Assembly (NCBI GenBank): GCA_036501825.1
Contig: DASXZP010000044.1
Coordinates: forward strand, 1 to 64,000
Source: JAFECT01 sp036501825
GTDB lineage: Bacteria > Pseudomonadota > Alphaproteobacteria > Caulobacterales > Caulobacteraceae
DNA length: 64,000 nucleotides
Reading direction: 5' to 3'
Part shown: positions 15,847 to 23,549 of the stretch, in pieces
Layout: the number at the start of each line of letters is the position of its first letter
How positions within the stretch are numbered: position 1 is the first letter of the stretch
Made by a program: the position numbers and the translations under genes
The notes under the pieces: model-generated
What the model was told of the DNA's origin: nothing
Database searches by the model: none
Seen by the model: only the letters and a program-made list of their open reading frames with translations

Positions 15847-17955
15847 ATGAAAAACAGACTGTTCACGAGCGCGGCCCTGGCCGTGGTGCTCGCTTTCGGC
15901 GCAGGCGCGGCTTTCGCCAAGGGTCCTAATCCGGCCCCCACCGACCAGGAAAACCTGTTCGACGGCATTGCCGAAGCGTCCGCCGCCGCCCCGGGCGGCC
16001 CGCAGTACGGAGCCTGGGGCTTCGACGAGACCGGGATCGACGCCAAGGCCAAGCCGGGCGACAGCTTCTTCGACTACGCCAACGGCGCCTGGTACGCGCG
16101 CACCCAGATCCCGGCCGACCGGTCGTCCTACGGCATGGCCACGGCGATCTATGACCGCACCCAGGAGCAACTGCGCACCCTGATCGACAACGCCGGCAAG
16201 GCGCACGGCGCCCCGGACAGCGACGCGGGCAAGATCGGCGGCCTGTACAACGCCTTCATGGACGAGGCGCGGCTCGAAGCACTCGACGCCAAGCCGATCC
16301 AGCCGGAGCTCGACAGCATCCGCGCGGCGAAGACCAAGCACGACATGGCGGTGGTCATGGGCAAGGCCAACGCCGGCGGCTTCGGCTCAAGCTTCTTCGG
16401 CAACGGCGTCGGCATCGATGCGAAGGACAGCGAGCACTACACCATCTACGCCGGCCAGGGGGGCCTGGGCCTGCCCGACCGCGACTACTATCTGTCCGAC
16501 GCCTTCAAGGACAAGAAGGCGGCCTATCGCGCCTACGTCGCCAAGATGCTGGGCATGATCAACTGGCCCGATCCGGAAAAGCGCGCCGACGAAATCGTCG
16601 CCATGGAAACCGAGATCGCGCAGGCGAGCTGGTCGCGCGCGGAGAGCCGCGACCGCGACAAGACCTACAATCCCACCACCTTCGTCGCGCTCGAAAAAGA
16701 CGCGCCGGGGTTTGCGTGGACCGCGTGGGCGCAAGCCTCGGGCCTGCCCAAGGACGGCCGCGTCGTAGTCGCGCAGAACACCGCCTTCCCGAAGATCGCC
16801 AAGATCTACGCGGATGCGCCGATCGAGACGCTGCAGGCGTGGGAAGCCTTCCACGTGGTCGATGAGACGGCGGGCAGTCTGTCGAAGCGCTTCGTTGATG
16901 CGTCCTTCGAGTTCCGCGGCAAGACCATGTCGGGTCAGCAGGAGAACCGCCCCCGTTGGAAGCGCGGCGTCTCGCTGGTCGACGGCACGCTCGGTGAAAT
17001 GGTCGGAAAGCAGTATGTGGCGGAATATTTCCCGCCCGCGTCCAAGGCGGCGATGATCGATCTGGTGTCGCAGCTGCGCACGGCGCTGCACGGCCGCATC
17101 GAGCACCTCTCGTGGATGTCGCCCGAAACCAAGGCCAAGGCGGAACAGAAGCTCGACAAGTTCGGTGTGAAGATCGGCTATCCGGACAAGTGGCGCGACT
17201 ATTCCGCGCTGAAGATCGACGGGAACGATCTGATCGGCGACGAGCGCCGTTCCGGCGCGTTCGAGCACGCCTATGAGCTGTCTCACCTGGGCAAGCCGGT
17301 GGACAAGCAAGAGTGGGGCATGACGCCCCAGACGGTGAACGCCTACTACAACCCGTCGCGCAACGAGATCGTGTTCCCCGCCGCCATCCTGCAGGCGCCG
17401 TTCTTCGATCCGAAGGCGGACATGGCGATCAACTTCGGCGGCATCGGCGGCGTCATCGGCCACGAGATGACTCACGGCTTCGACGACCAGGGCCGCAAGT
17501 CCGACGGCAACGGCAATCTGACCGACTGGTGGACCAAGGCCGACGCCGACCGCTTCAAGGTCGAGGCCGCCAAATACGGCGCGCAGTACGATACCTATGA
17601 CGTGGGCGACGGCGTGCACGTGAAGGGCGCCCAGACCATGGGCGAGAACATCGCCGACATGGGCGGCATCCTGCTGGGCCTCGACGCCTACCACGCCTCG
17701 CTGCACGGCAAGCCCGCGCCGGTGCTGGACGGCTTTACCGGCGACCAGCGCGTGTTCCTGGGCTGGGCGCAGGTGTGGCGCGCCAAGGCGCGGCTCGACG
17801 CCCTGAAAGCTCAGGCCACGTCCGACGTGCACTCGCCGGCGCGCTTCCGCGTCGACGGACCGGTGCGCAACATCGACGCCTGGTACGCCGCCTTCGGGGT
17901 GAAGCCCGGCGACAAGGAATACCTCGCGCCGGAAGACCGCGCGCGCATCTGGTAA
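15847..17955 (+). CDS. exported M13 family metallopeptidase (first of tandem pair)
   Basis: A 702-residue neprilysin/endothelin-converting-enzyme-type zinc peptidase. A signal peptide (about 1-25, cleavage near AAFAK) predicts a periplasmic or secreted enzyme. The zinc motif is HEMTH at 539-543, and GENIAD around Glu600/Asp604 supplies the third ligand. The substrate-binding NAYYNPSRNEIVFPAAILQ segment precedes them. It cleaves oligopeptides on the amino side of hydrophobic residues in known members. A strong terminator follows it directly, and the next gene is a paralogue of similar length. Confidence 0.95.
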   Translation: MKNRLFTSAALAVVLAFGAGAAFAKGPNPAPTDQENLFDGIAEASAAAPGGPQYGAWGFDETGIDAKAKPGDSFFDYANGAWYARTQIPADRSSYGMATAIYDRTQEQLRTLIDNAGKAHGAPDSDAGKIGGLYNAFMDEARLEALDAKPIQPELDSIRAAKTKHDMAVVMGKANAGGFGSSFFGNGVGIDAKDSEHYTIYAGQGGLGLPDRDYYLSDAFKDKKAAYRAYVAKMLGMINWPDPEKRADEIVAMETEIAQASWSRAESRDRDKTYNPTTFVALEKDAPGFAWTAWAQASGLPKDGRVVVAQNTAFPKIAKIYADAPIETLQAWEAFHVVDETAGSLSKRFVDASFEFRGKTMSGQQENRPRWKRGVSLVDGTLGEMVGKQYVAEYFPPASKAAMIDLVSQLRTALHGRIEHLSWMSPETKAKAEQKLDKFGVKIGYPDKWRDYSALKIDGNDLIGDERRSGAFEHAYELSHLGKPVDKQEWGMTPQTVNAYYNPSRNEIVFPAAILQAPFFDPKADMAINFGGIGGVIGHEMTHGFDDQGRKSDGNGNLTDWWTKADADRFKVEAAKYGAQYDTYDVGDGVHVKGAQTMGENIADMGGILLGLDAYHASLHGKPAPVLDGFTGDQRVFLGWAQVWRAKARLDALKAQATSDVHSPARFRVDGPVRNIDAWYAAFGVKPGDKEYLAPEDRARIW

Positions 17956-17972
17956 TCAACCACAGCTAGTCC

Positions 17973-18010
17973 GGAGGGCGCCGACGCAGAAGCGGCGCCC
18001 TCCGTTTTAT
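17973..18010 (+). terminator. Rho-independent terminator between the two M13 genes
   Basis: Stem GGAGGGCGCCG (17973-17983) pairs with CGGCGCCCTCC (17993-18003) and is followed by GTTTTATTT. The stem is 11 bp and perfect. It ends only about 15 bp before the next start codon at 18025, leaving no room for a separate promoter downstream of it. Confidence 0.92.
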
Positions 18011-18024
18011 TTCAGGAGGGAACT

Positions 18025-20178
18025 ATGACCATCAGACATCTGCTTCTTTGCGCGTCCGCGTCGTTCGCGCTCACCGCGGCCGCGGGCGCCAGCCTTGCGG
18101 CGTCACCCGACGACGTATGCCTCGACGAAGGCTGCACCATGATCTCGCTGTTCGGCCTGCCGGCGCAGAGCGACTTCGACGGCGACGGCCTGGGCGCCGG
18201 CGACACCGGTTCTACCGTGGCGCCGCACTTCGGAACCTGGGGTTTCGACACCGCGGGCATGGACACGTCGTTCAAGCCCGGCGACGACTTTAACCGCTAC
18301 GCCAACGGCAAGGCCGTCGACGCCATCGTGATCCCGAACGATCGCTCGCGCTACGGCTCGTTCGATATCCTGCGCGAGCTCTCAGACAACCGCCTGCATG
18401 CGCTGATCCTGAAGGAAGCGGGGCGCACGGACCTCAAGCCCGGCACCGACGATTACAAGATCGCCGCGCTCTACAAGGCCTATATGGACACCGCGCGCAT
18501 CGAAGCGCTGGACGCCAAGCCGCTGGCCCGCGATCTCGCCGCCGTGCGCGCGATCAAGACCCGCGAAGACGCCGCCCGCTTCATGGGCGCCGCGGTCGAC
18601 GGCTTCGGCTCGTCCTTCGTCGGCCTGCGCATCGAGCCCGACGACAAGGACCCGGATCGTTACAGCCTGACGCTGGGCCAGCGCGGCATCGGCCTGCCCG
18701 ACCGCGACTACTATCTGAAGGACCGCTTCGCCGAGAAGCGCGCGGCCTATCAGGCCTATGTCGGCAAGATGCTGGGCATGGCCGGCTGGGAAAATCCGGA
18801 GGCCAGCGCCAAGGCGGTGGTCGATCTCGAAACCCAGATCGCCCAGGTGCACTGGACCCGCATCGAGAGCCGCGACTCCGACAAGACCTATAACCCGATG
18901 ACGGTGGCCGAACTCGAGGCCTATGCGCCGGGCTTCCCGTGGCGGACCTTCCTCGACGCGGCGGGCGCCAAGAGCGCCACGCGCGTGGTGCTGGCGCAGA
19001 ACACCGCGATCCAGAAGATCGCGCAGATCTTCGCCAACACGCCGATCGAAACCATCCAGGCGTGGGAGGCCTATCACGGCGTCGACGAGTCGGCGGGCCT
19101 GCTGTCCAAACGGTTCAGCGACGCGTCCTTCGCCTTCCACGGCAAGGCCATGCAGGGCACGCCGGAGGAACGCGCGCGCGACAAGCGCGGCGTCAGCTTC
19201 GCCGACCGCGCCATGGGCGAGGCGCTGGGCCGCGCCTATGTGGCCGAGTACTTCCCCCCGGAATCCAAGGTGCAGATGGAGCACCTGGTCGGCGACCTGC
19301 GCGCGGCCATGCGCGTGCGCATCGCGAACCTGACCTGGATGAGCCCCGAGACCAAGACCAAGGCGCTGGAGAAGCTCGACAAGTTCGGCGTGAAAATCGC
19401 CTATCCGAACAAGTGGCGCGACTATTCCGCACTCACCGTCACGCCGGACGATCTCTACGGCGATGCGCGCGCGACGCGGGTGTTCGAGTGGAACTACCGG
19501 CTGAACCGGCTGAACAAGCCCGTCGATCGCACCGAGTGGGGCATGACGCCGCAAACGGTGAACGCCTATTACACGCCGACCGGCAACGAGATCGTGTTCC
19601 CGGCCGCCATCCTGCAGCCGCCGTTCTTCGATCCCAAGGCGGACATGGCGGTGAACTACGGCGCCATCGGCGGGGTGATCGGCCACGAAATGGGCCACGG
19701 CTTCGACGATCAGGGCCGCAAGTACGACGGCACCGGCAAGCTCACCGACTGGTGGACCGCCGAGGACGCCGCCAAGTTCCAGGTCGAGGCCGACAAGCTG
19801 GGCGCCCAATACGACCAGTTCGAAATCCTGCCCGGCGTGCACGTGCAGGGCAAGCTGACCATGGGCGAGAACATCGGCGACCTGAACGGCTCGACGCTCG
19901 CGCTTGCGGCCTATCACACCTACCTGGCCGGCAAGCCCGCGCCTGTGCTCGACGGGTTCACCGGCGACCAGCGGGTCTATCTCGGCTGGGCTCAGGTGTG
20001 GCGCGAGAAGGCGCGCGACGACACCTACAAGAACCTGGTCACCACCGACCCGCACTCGCCCGGACCGTTCCGCGCCGTGGGCCCGCTGCGCAACGAAGAC
20101 GGCTGGTACTCAGCCTTCGACATCAAACCCGGCGACAAGGAATACATCGCACCCGAAAACCGCGTGCGGATGTGGTAA
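18025..20178 (+). CDS. exported M13 family metallopeptidase (second of tandem pair)
   Basis: A 717-residue paralogue of the preceding peptidase, similar along its length. It has a signal peptide (about 1-29), the zinc motif HEMGH at 554-558, the third-ligand motif GENIGD around Glu615, and NAYYTPTGNEIVFPAAILQ. The region after the signal contains two cysteines (VCLDEGCTM) and a DFDGDGLGAGDTG stretch that resembles a calcium-binding loop and is absent from the first copy. An AGGAGG ribosome-binding site sits directly behind the upstream terminator, so expression probably depends on read-through or on a promoter inside the upstream gene. Confidence 0.95.
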   Translation: MTIRHLLLCASASFALTAAAGASLAASPDDVCLDEGCTMISLFGLPAQSDFDGDGLGAGDTGSTVAPHFGTWGFDTAGMDTSFKPGDDFNRYANGKAVDAIVIPNDRSRYGSFDILRELSDNRLHALILKEAGRTDLKPGTDDYKIAALYKAYMDTARIEALDAKPLARDLAAVRAIKTREDAARFMGAAVDGFGSSFVGLRIEPDDKDPDRYSLTLGQRGIGLPDRDYYLKDRFAEKRAAYQAYVGKMLGMAGWENPEASAKAVVDLETQIAQVHWTRIESRDSDKTYNPMTVAELEAYAPGFPWRTFLDAAGAKSATRVVLAQNTAIQKIAQIFANTPIETIQAWEAYHGVDESAGLLSKRFSDASFAFHGKAMQGTPEERARDKRGVSFADRAMGEALGRAYVAEYFPPESKVQMEHLVGDLRAAMRVRIANLTWMSPETKTKALEKLDKFGVKIAYPNKWRDYSALTVTPDDLYGDARATRVFEWNYRLNRLNKPVDRTEWGMTPQTVNAYYTPTGNEIVFPAAILQPPFFDPKADMAVNYGAIGGVIGHEMGHGFDDQGRKYDGTGKLTDWWTAEDAAKFQVEADKLGAQYDQFEILPGVHVQGKLTMGENIGDLNGSTLALAAYHTYLAGKPAPVLDGFTGDQRVYLGWAQVWREKARDDTYKNLVTTDPHSPGPFRAVGPLRNEDGWYSAFDIKPGDKEYIAPENRVRMW

Positions 20179-20199
20179 GACCGTAATCAGTCGGGACGC

Positions 20200-20235
20200 G
20201 GGCCGGAGCGGACGACCGCTCCGGCCCGTTTTTTA
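20200..20235 (+). terminator. Rho-independent terminator after the second M13 gene
   Basis: Perfect 12-bp stem GGGCCGGAGCGG / CCGCTCCGGCCC with loop ACGA, followed by GTTTTTTA. The DUF2059 start codon lies only about 15 bp further on, repeating the arrangement at 17973-18010. Confidence 0.93.
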
Positions 20236-20249
20236 CGGGGGATTTCAAA

Positions 20250-20819
20250 ATGACGCTTCGTTCCATCCTCGCTACCGCGGCGTTCGCTTGCGTCTGTATT
20301 TCGCCGACGTTCGCGAACGCTCAGACCGCACCTGCCGCGACCACCGCGAGCGTCGACCCGGAGCGCCTGGCCCTCGCGCATCAACTGATCGACAGCATGA
20401 ACATTCCCAAGGTCATGCACGGAACCTTTGAAAAGGTGTTCAGTAACTTTTCGGGTTCAATGGGCGAACTCGACATGCATCAGTACGCTCTCAGCATGAC
20501 GGCCGGTTTCGAGGCAATGATGCCGTCGCTGCTCGACGAGGAAGCTAAGGTCTATGCCGAGGTGCTGACCACGGACGATCTTCGACAGGCCGTCGCATTC
20601 CACCAGTCACAAGCCGGCAAAGATTTGCTCGCGGCCGTGCCGACCGTCTCCGAGCGGGTCACACCGCTGGTCTATGCCGCGATGCCGAAGATGCTCAAGG
20701 CGGTGAACGAGGATTACTGCAAGCACGTCCAATGCACCGACGACGTCAAGGCGGCGTTCAAGGCGGAAGACGCCATGTTCAACCAGATGGCGCACAAGGG
20801 TGCTCACCCCGCGAAATAG
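20250..20819 (+). CDS. exported DUF2059 domain protein
   Basis: A 189-residue protein with a signal peptide (about 1-25, cleavage near ANAQT). The mature helical domain matches DUF2059: ALAHQLIDSMNIPKVMHG at the start and EVLTTDDLRQAVAFHQSQAG-type segments later, the latter being the usual FYxSxxG region of the family. Function is unknown; the family is periplasmic. Two cysteines (DYCKHVQC) near the C-terminus could form a disulfide. It sits 15 bp behind a strong terminator. Confidence 0.85.
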   Translation: MTLRSILATAAFACVCISPTFANAQTAPAATTASVDPERLALAHQLIDSMNIPKVMHGTFEKVFSNFSGSMGELDMHQYALSMTAGFEAMMPSLLDEEAKVYAEVLTTDDLRQAVAFHQSQAGKDLLAAVPTVSERVTPLVYAAMPKMLKAVNEDYCKHVQCTDDVKAAFKAEDAMFNQMAHKGAHPAK

Positions 20820-20914
20820 GACTCGTCGGTTCGTCGCACAGGGGAGTGTCAGATGGACGAAGACGACAAGGACGCGCATCAAGTGGGACGCGATCACTGA
20901 CCGGGGGGACGATT

Positions 20915-21631
20915 GTGAAGCACTGGGTGATTGGCGTCGCGGCTTCGGTTGCCTGTCTTTCAGGCTGCGACCGGATACGCGAAGCCTCTGGGGAACTTCG
21001 CGCCCAGGATCACGCCGCTTGCCATATCCAGCTTTATCCGACGACCGATCCAACGTCGCACGCGGCAATCCGCAATGTCGTTCATGCTCCGACCGGCTTT
21101 GCCTGCCCTTACGCCGCCGATGGGCATCAGAAGATCGATGTTTATGTCCCGGTTGGCCCGTCGCAGTCCTGCTCAAGGATTCACGTGCCGGGCTTGGTGG
21201 TGGAGCAGAGCACGAAAATTCCGCTCGACGAGGCGGGGCAAGCCTTTTTCTCTTGCGTGCCTTCCACCGCCGAAAGGGTCGATGCGCGGGCCTATGGCCG
21301 CCCGCAAACCTACTTTTTGTTCAATACGGCGCCGAACCCTTTATCGAACACCGAAGCCTGGGCTCGAGCAAAATTGAGTCACGATGCGGCGCGAGCGATC
21401 AGAGAGGCCGGCGAACCGGTCGCGCGATCTGAAGACGGCGGCGGCTCGGTGTGCTTCGAGACATTCGGAGATGATCCGTTCGATCCGGCTGTCGATCTTC
21501 CGAACCTGGGCGTGCAAATCCCCGCGTCGTTTCACGAGCGCAGGACGTCCGGCTGGAATTGCGAAATTGAGATCAAGGCCGAAAGCAAGGCGTCGATAGC
21601 TCGCCAGCTTGGCTCGATCCCCAAGCCCTAG
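20915..21631 (+). CDS. uncharacterised lipoprotein
   Basis: A 238-residue protein that I do not recognise. Reading from the GTG at 20915 gives MKHWVIGVAASVACLSGCDR, a good lipoprotein signal with lipobox LSGC. The mature part contains several cysteines (including HAACHIQLY, FACPYAAD, SQSCSRI, FFSCVP, SVCFET and WNCEIE), which suggests disulfides in the periplasm. No catalytic motif is visible. The reading frame is open further upstream, but that part overlaps the DUF2059 gene in another frame and is rejected. It ends 17 bp before a terminator hairpin. Confidence 0.7.
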   Translation: MKHWVIGVAASVACLSGCDRIREASGELRAQDHAACHIQLYPTTDPTSHAAIRNVVHAPTGFACPYAADGHQKIDVYVPVGPSQSCSRIHVPGLVVEQSTKIPLDEAGQAFFSCVPSTAERVDARAYGRPQTYFLFNTAPNPLSNTEAWARAKLSHDAARAIREAGEPVARSEDGGGSVCFETFGDDPFDPAVDLPNLGVQIPASFHERRTSGWNCEIEIKAESKASIARQLGSIPKP

Positions 21632-21647
21632 CCCAAAAAAGAAGAAA

Positions 21648-21676
21648 CCCGCCGCATTGTCTGCGGCGGGCTTCCT
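21648..21676 (+). terminator. terminator hairpin, possibly bidirectional
   Basis: CCCGCCGCA / TGCGGCGGG (9 bp) around the loop TTGTC. T-rich sequence follows on the plus strand (CTTCCTTTGCTCTT) and, read on the minus strand, TTTCTTCTTTTTTGGG. It terminates the lipoprotein gene and could also catch transcripts from hisS. Confidence 0.85.
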
Positions 21677-21751
21677 TTGCTCTTGCGAGCAGGCGTCTCC
21701 TCCCCGAAACGCCGGAGAATGCGTGCGGACTGCGCGCTCGCTTTCTCACGG

Positions 21752-21857
21752 GTGAAATGTGACGTGAAAATGTCACTTGAGTCAATTGCATCGGCGCCAC
21801 AGCAGGCCGGAATTGTTGCTGATCGCCGATCAGGAAACGAAAATTTCCTTTCGGAAA
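21752..21857. promoter_or_regulatory. AT-richer spacer with direct repeat and dyads downstream of hisS
   Basis: A tandem direct repeat GTGAAATGTGAC / GTGAAAATGTCAC (21752-21776), a perfect odd dyad CTGATCG-C-CGATCAG (21819-21833), and on the minus strand TTTCC-GAAA-GGAAA followed by TTTTCG (21844-21857) just behind the hisS stop. The last looks like a weak intrinsic terminator for hisS. The other two have no assigned role. No convincing gene is present here. Confidence 0.45.
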
Positions 21858-21876
21858 ATCAGCACCTTATGAATTC

Positions 21877-23343
21877 CTAGCCTCGGGCTATGATCTCGCG
21901 CACGGCTGCGACCATTTGGTCGCGGGGCAGGGTGACCTGGCCCAGGCGCTGGTCCTTGTAGTCCTTGTTGTCGGCGACGCCGGCGGCCAGTTCGCGGCCC
22001 CGGTCCAGGTCTTTGATGGTCACCGTGCCGGCCTCCCACTCGTCGGAGCCGATGATGATCGCCGCCGGGGACAGCCGGCGGTCCGCATATTTCATCTGCG
22101 GCTTCATCCCCGAGCGGCCGAGGTAGACCTCCGCGGCGATGCCGGCGTCGCGCAGCTCGCGCACGACGGCGAAGTAGTCGGCCATGCGGTTCTGATCCAG
22201 CGCGGTGATGACCACCACCGGCCCGCGCGTCTCGCGCTCGCCGGTCCAGGCCAGCTGGCGCAGCGCCACGGCCAGACGGCTCACCCCAAAGGAGAAGCCG
22301 GTCGCGGGGGTGCGTTCGCCGGTGAAGCGCGCCACCAGGTCGTCGTAGCGGCCGCCGCCGCCGACCGAGCCGATGGTCAAAGCCTTGCCGTCGGCGTCCT
22401 TCTGCAGGATCTCCGCCTCGAACACGGCGCCGGTGTAGTACTCGAGCCCGCGCACCACGGCCGGGTCGAAGCGCGCCTGCGCCTCGCTGATGCCCATGCT
22501 GTTCAGCGCCGCGTCGATCAGGCGGAGCTCTTCCAGGCCCTCGTCGCCCTCGGGCGAGCCGCCCACCACCGGCGACAGCTTGTCCAGCGTCGCCGCACGC
22601 GTTTCACCGGCGGCGCTCAGAAAGGCGACCACCGCATCGACCGCGGGCGTACCGAGTTCGGCGCCCTTGGTGAAATCGCCGGAGTCGTCCATGCGGCCCT
22701 TGCCGAGCAGGGCGCGCACGCCTTCGACGCCGAGACGATCGAGCTTGTCCACGGCGCGCAGAACGATCAGCCGCTGTGTGGCGCTCTCGACGCCCGCCTT
22801 GCTGAGCAGGCCGTTCAGCAGTTTGCGGTTGTTCAGCTTCAGCACCGCGGCGCCGCGCGGCACGCCGGCGGCTTCCAGGCCTTCGACGGCCATGGCGACG
22901 ATCTCCGCGTCGGCTTCCGGACGGTCGGAGCCGACGGTGTCGGCGTCGCACTGGATGAATTCGCGATAGCGGCCAGGGCCGGGCTTCTCGTTGCGCCACA
23001 CCGTGCCGAAGGCATAGCGGCGGAACGGCTTGGGTAGAGTCTCCCACGTCTGCGCCGCGAACCGCGCCAAGGGCGCGGTCAGATCGTAGCGGAGCGCGAT
23101 CCACTGCTCGTCGTCGTCCTGCAGAGCGAACACGCCCTCGTTGGGCCGCTCGCTGTCGGGCAGGAACTTGCCCAGGGCGTCGGCGAACTCGAAGGCCGGC
23201 GTCTCCAGATGCTCGAACCCGTAGCGTTCATAGACGCGGGAGACGGCGTTGAGGATCGCACGCTCGGTCGCCAGGTCCCGCGCGCGGCGGTCCTGCAGGC
23301 CGCGCGGAGTGCGCGCTTCGGGTCGGAATTCGGTGTCGGACAT
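21877..23343 (-). CDS. hisS: histidyl-tRNA synthetase
   Basis: A 488-residue class II synthetase that charges tRNA-His. Visible landmarks are motif 1 (AFEFADALGKFL region), motif 2 (WRNEKPGPGRYREFIQCDAD), the histidine-specific LEYYTGAVFE and GGGGRYDDL, motif 3 (GFSFGVSRLA), and a C-terminal anticodon-binding domain (from about 390, including AEVYLGRSGMKPQMKYADR). At 488 residues it is longer than the usual bacterial enzyme of about 420, as in many alphaproteobacteria. It is encoded behind pgi on the same strand, with inverted repeat IR-3 between them. Confidence 0.96.
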   Translation of the reverse strand: MSDTEFRPEARTPRGLQDRRARDLATERAILNAVSRVYERYGFEHLETPAFEFADALGKFLPDSERPNEGVFALQDDDEQWIALRYDLTAPLARFAAQTWETLPKPFRRYAFGTVWRNEKPGPGRYREFIQCDADTVGSDRPEADAEIVAMAVEGLEAAGVPRGAAVLKLNNRKLLNGLLSKAGVESATQRLIVLRAVDKLDRLGVEGVRALLGKGRMDDSGDFTKGAELGTPAVDAVVAFLSAAGETRAATLDKLSPVVGGSPEGDEGLEELRLIDAALNSMGISEAQARFDPAVVRGLEYYTGAVFEAEILQKDADGKALTIGSVGGGGRYDDLVARFTGERTPATGFSFGVSRLAVALRQLAWTGERETRGPVVVITALDQNRMADYFAVVRELRDAGIAAEVYLGRSGMKPQMKYADRRLSPAAIIIGSDEWEAGTVTIKDLDRGRELAAGVADNKDYKDQRLGQVTLPRDQMVAAVREIIARG

Positions 23344-23403
23344 GGCCGGGGGCTTAGAGGATCACAGCTTCAAACGCCAGCGTTGGGGACCTCCTCCCAA
23401 CTT

Positions 23404-23538
23404 CCGTCACCCTCGGGCTTGTCCCGAGGGCCCAGGGTCAGGGAGAGCGCGAAGGGCGGCCGCTCGGGTGGCGCCAGTTGTCCCAGCCTTCGGAGCTTGC
23501 GGAACGATAGGCCCTCGGGACAAGCCCGAGGGTGACGG
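23404..23538. repeat. intergenic inverted repeat IR-3, perfect 29-bp arms
   Basis: Left arm 23404-23432 and right arm 23510-23538 are perfect inverted copies of 29 bp around 77 bp. Each arm is itself a hairpin, CCCTCGGG-CTTGT-CCCGAGGG in the left arm. It lies between pgi and hisS, both on the minus strand, and ends 11 bp from the pgi stop codon. Confidence 0.92.
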
Positions 23539-23549
23539 CGGTGGGTGGA

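Noticed and set aside
16387..20055. Long minus-strand open frames opposite the two M13 genes
   Set aside because: Mirror-frame shadows of GC-rich codons. The two frames resemble each other only because the sense genes are paralogues.
21677..21880. 67-codon open frame in the spacer before hisS
   Set aside because: No ribosome-binding site, no family, and it runs through a terminator arm and the AT-rich dyads.
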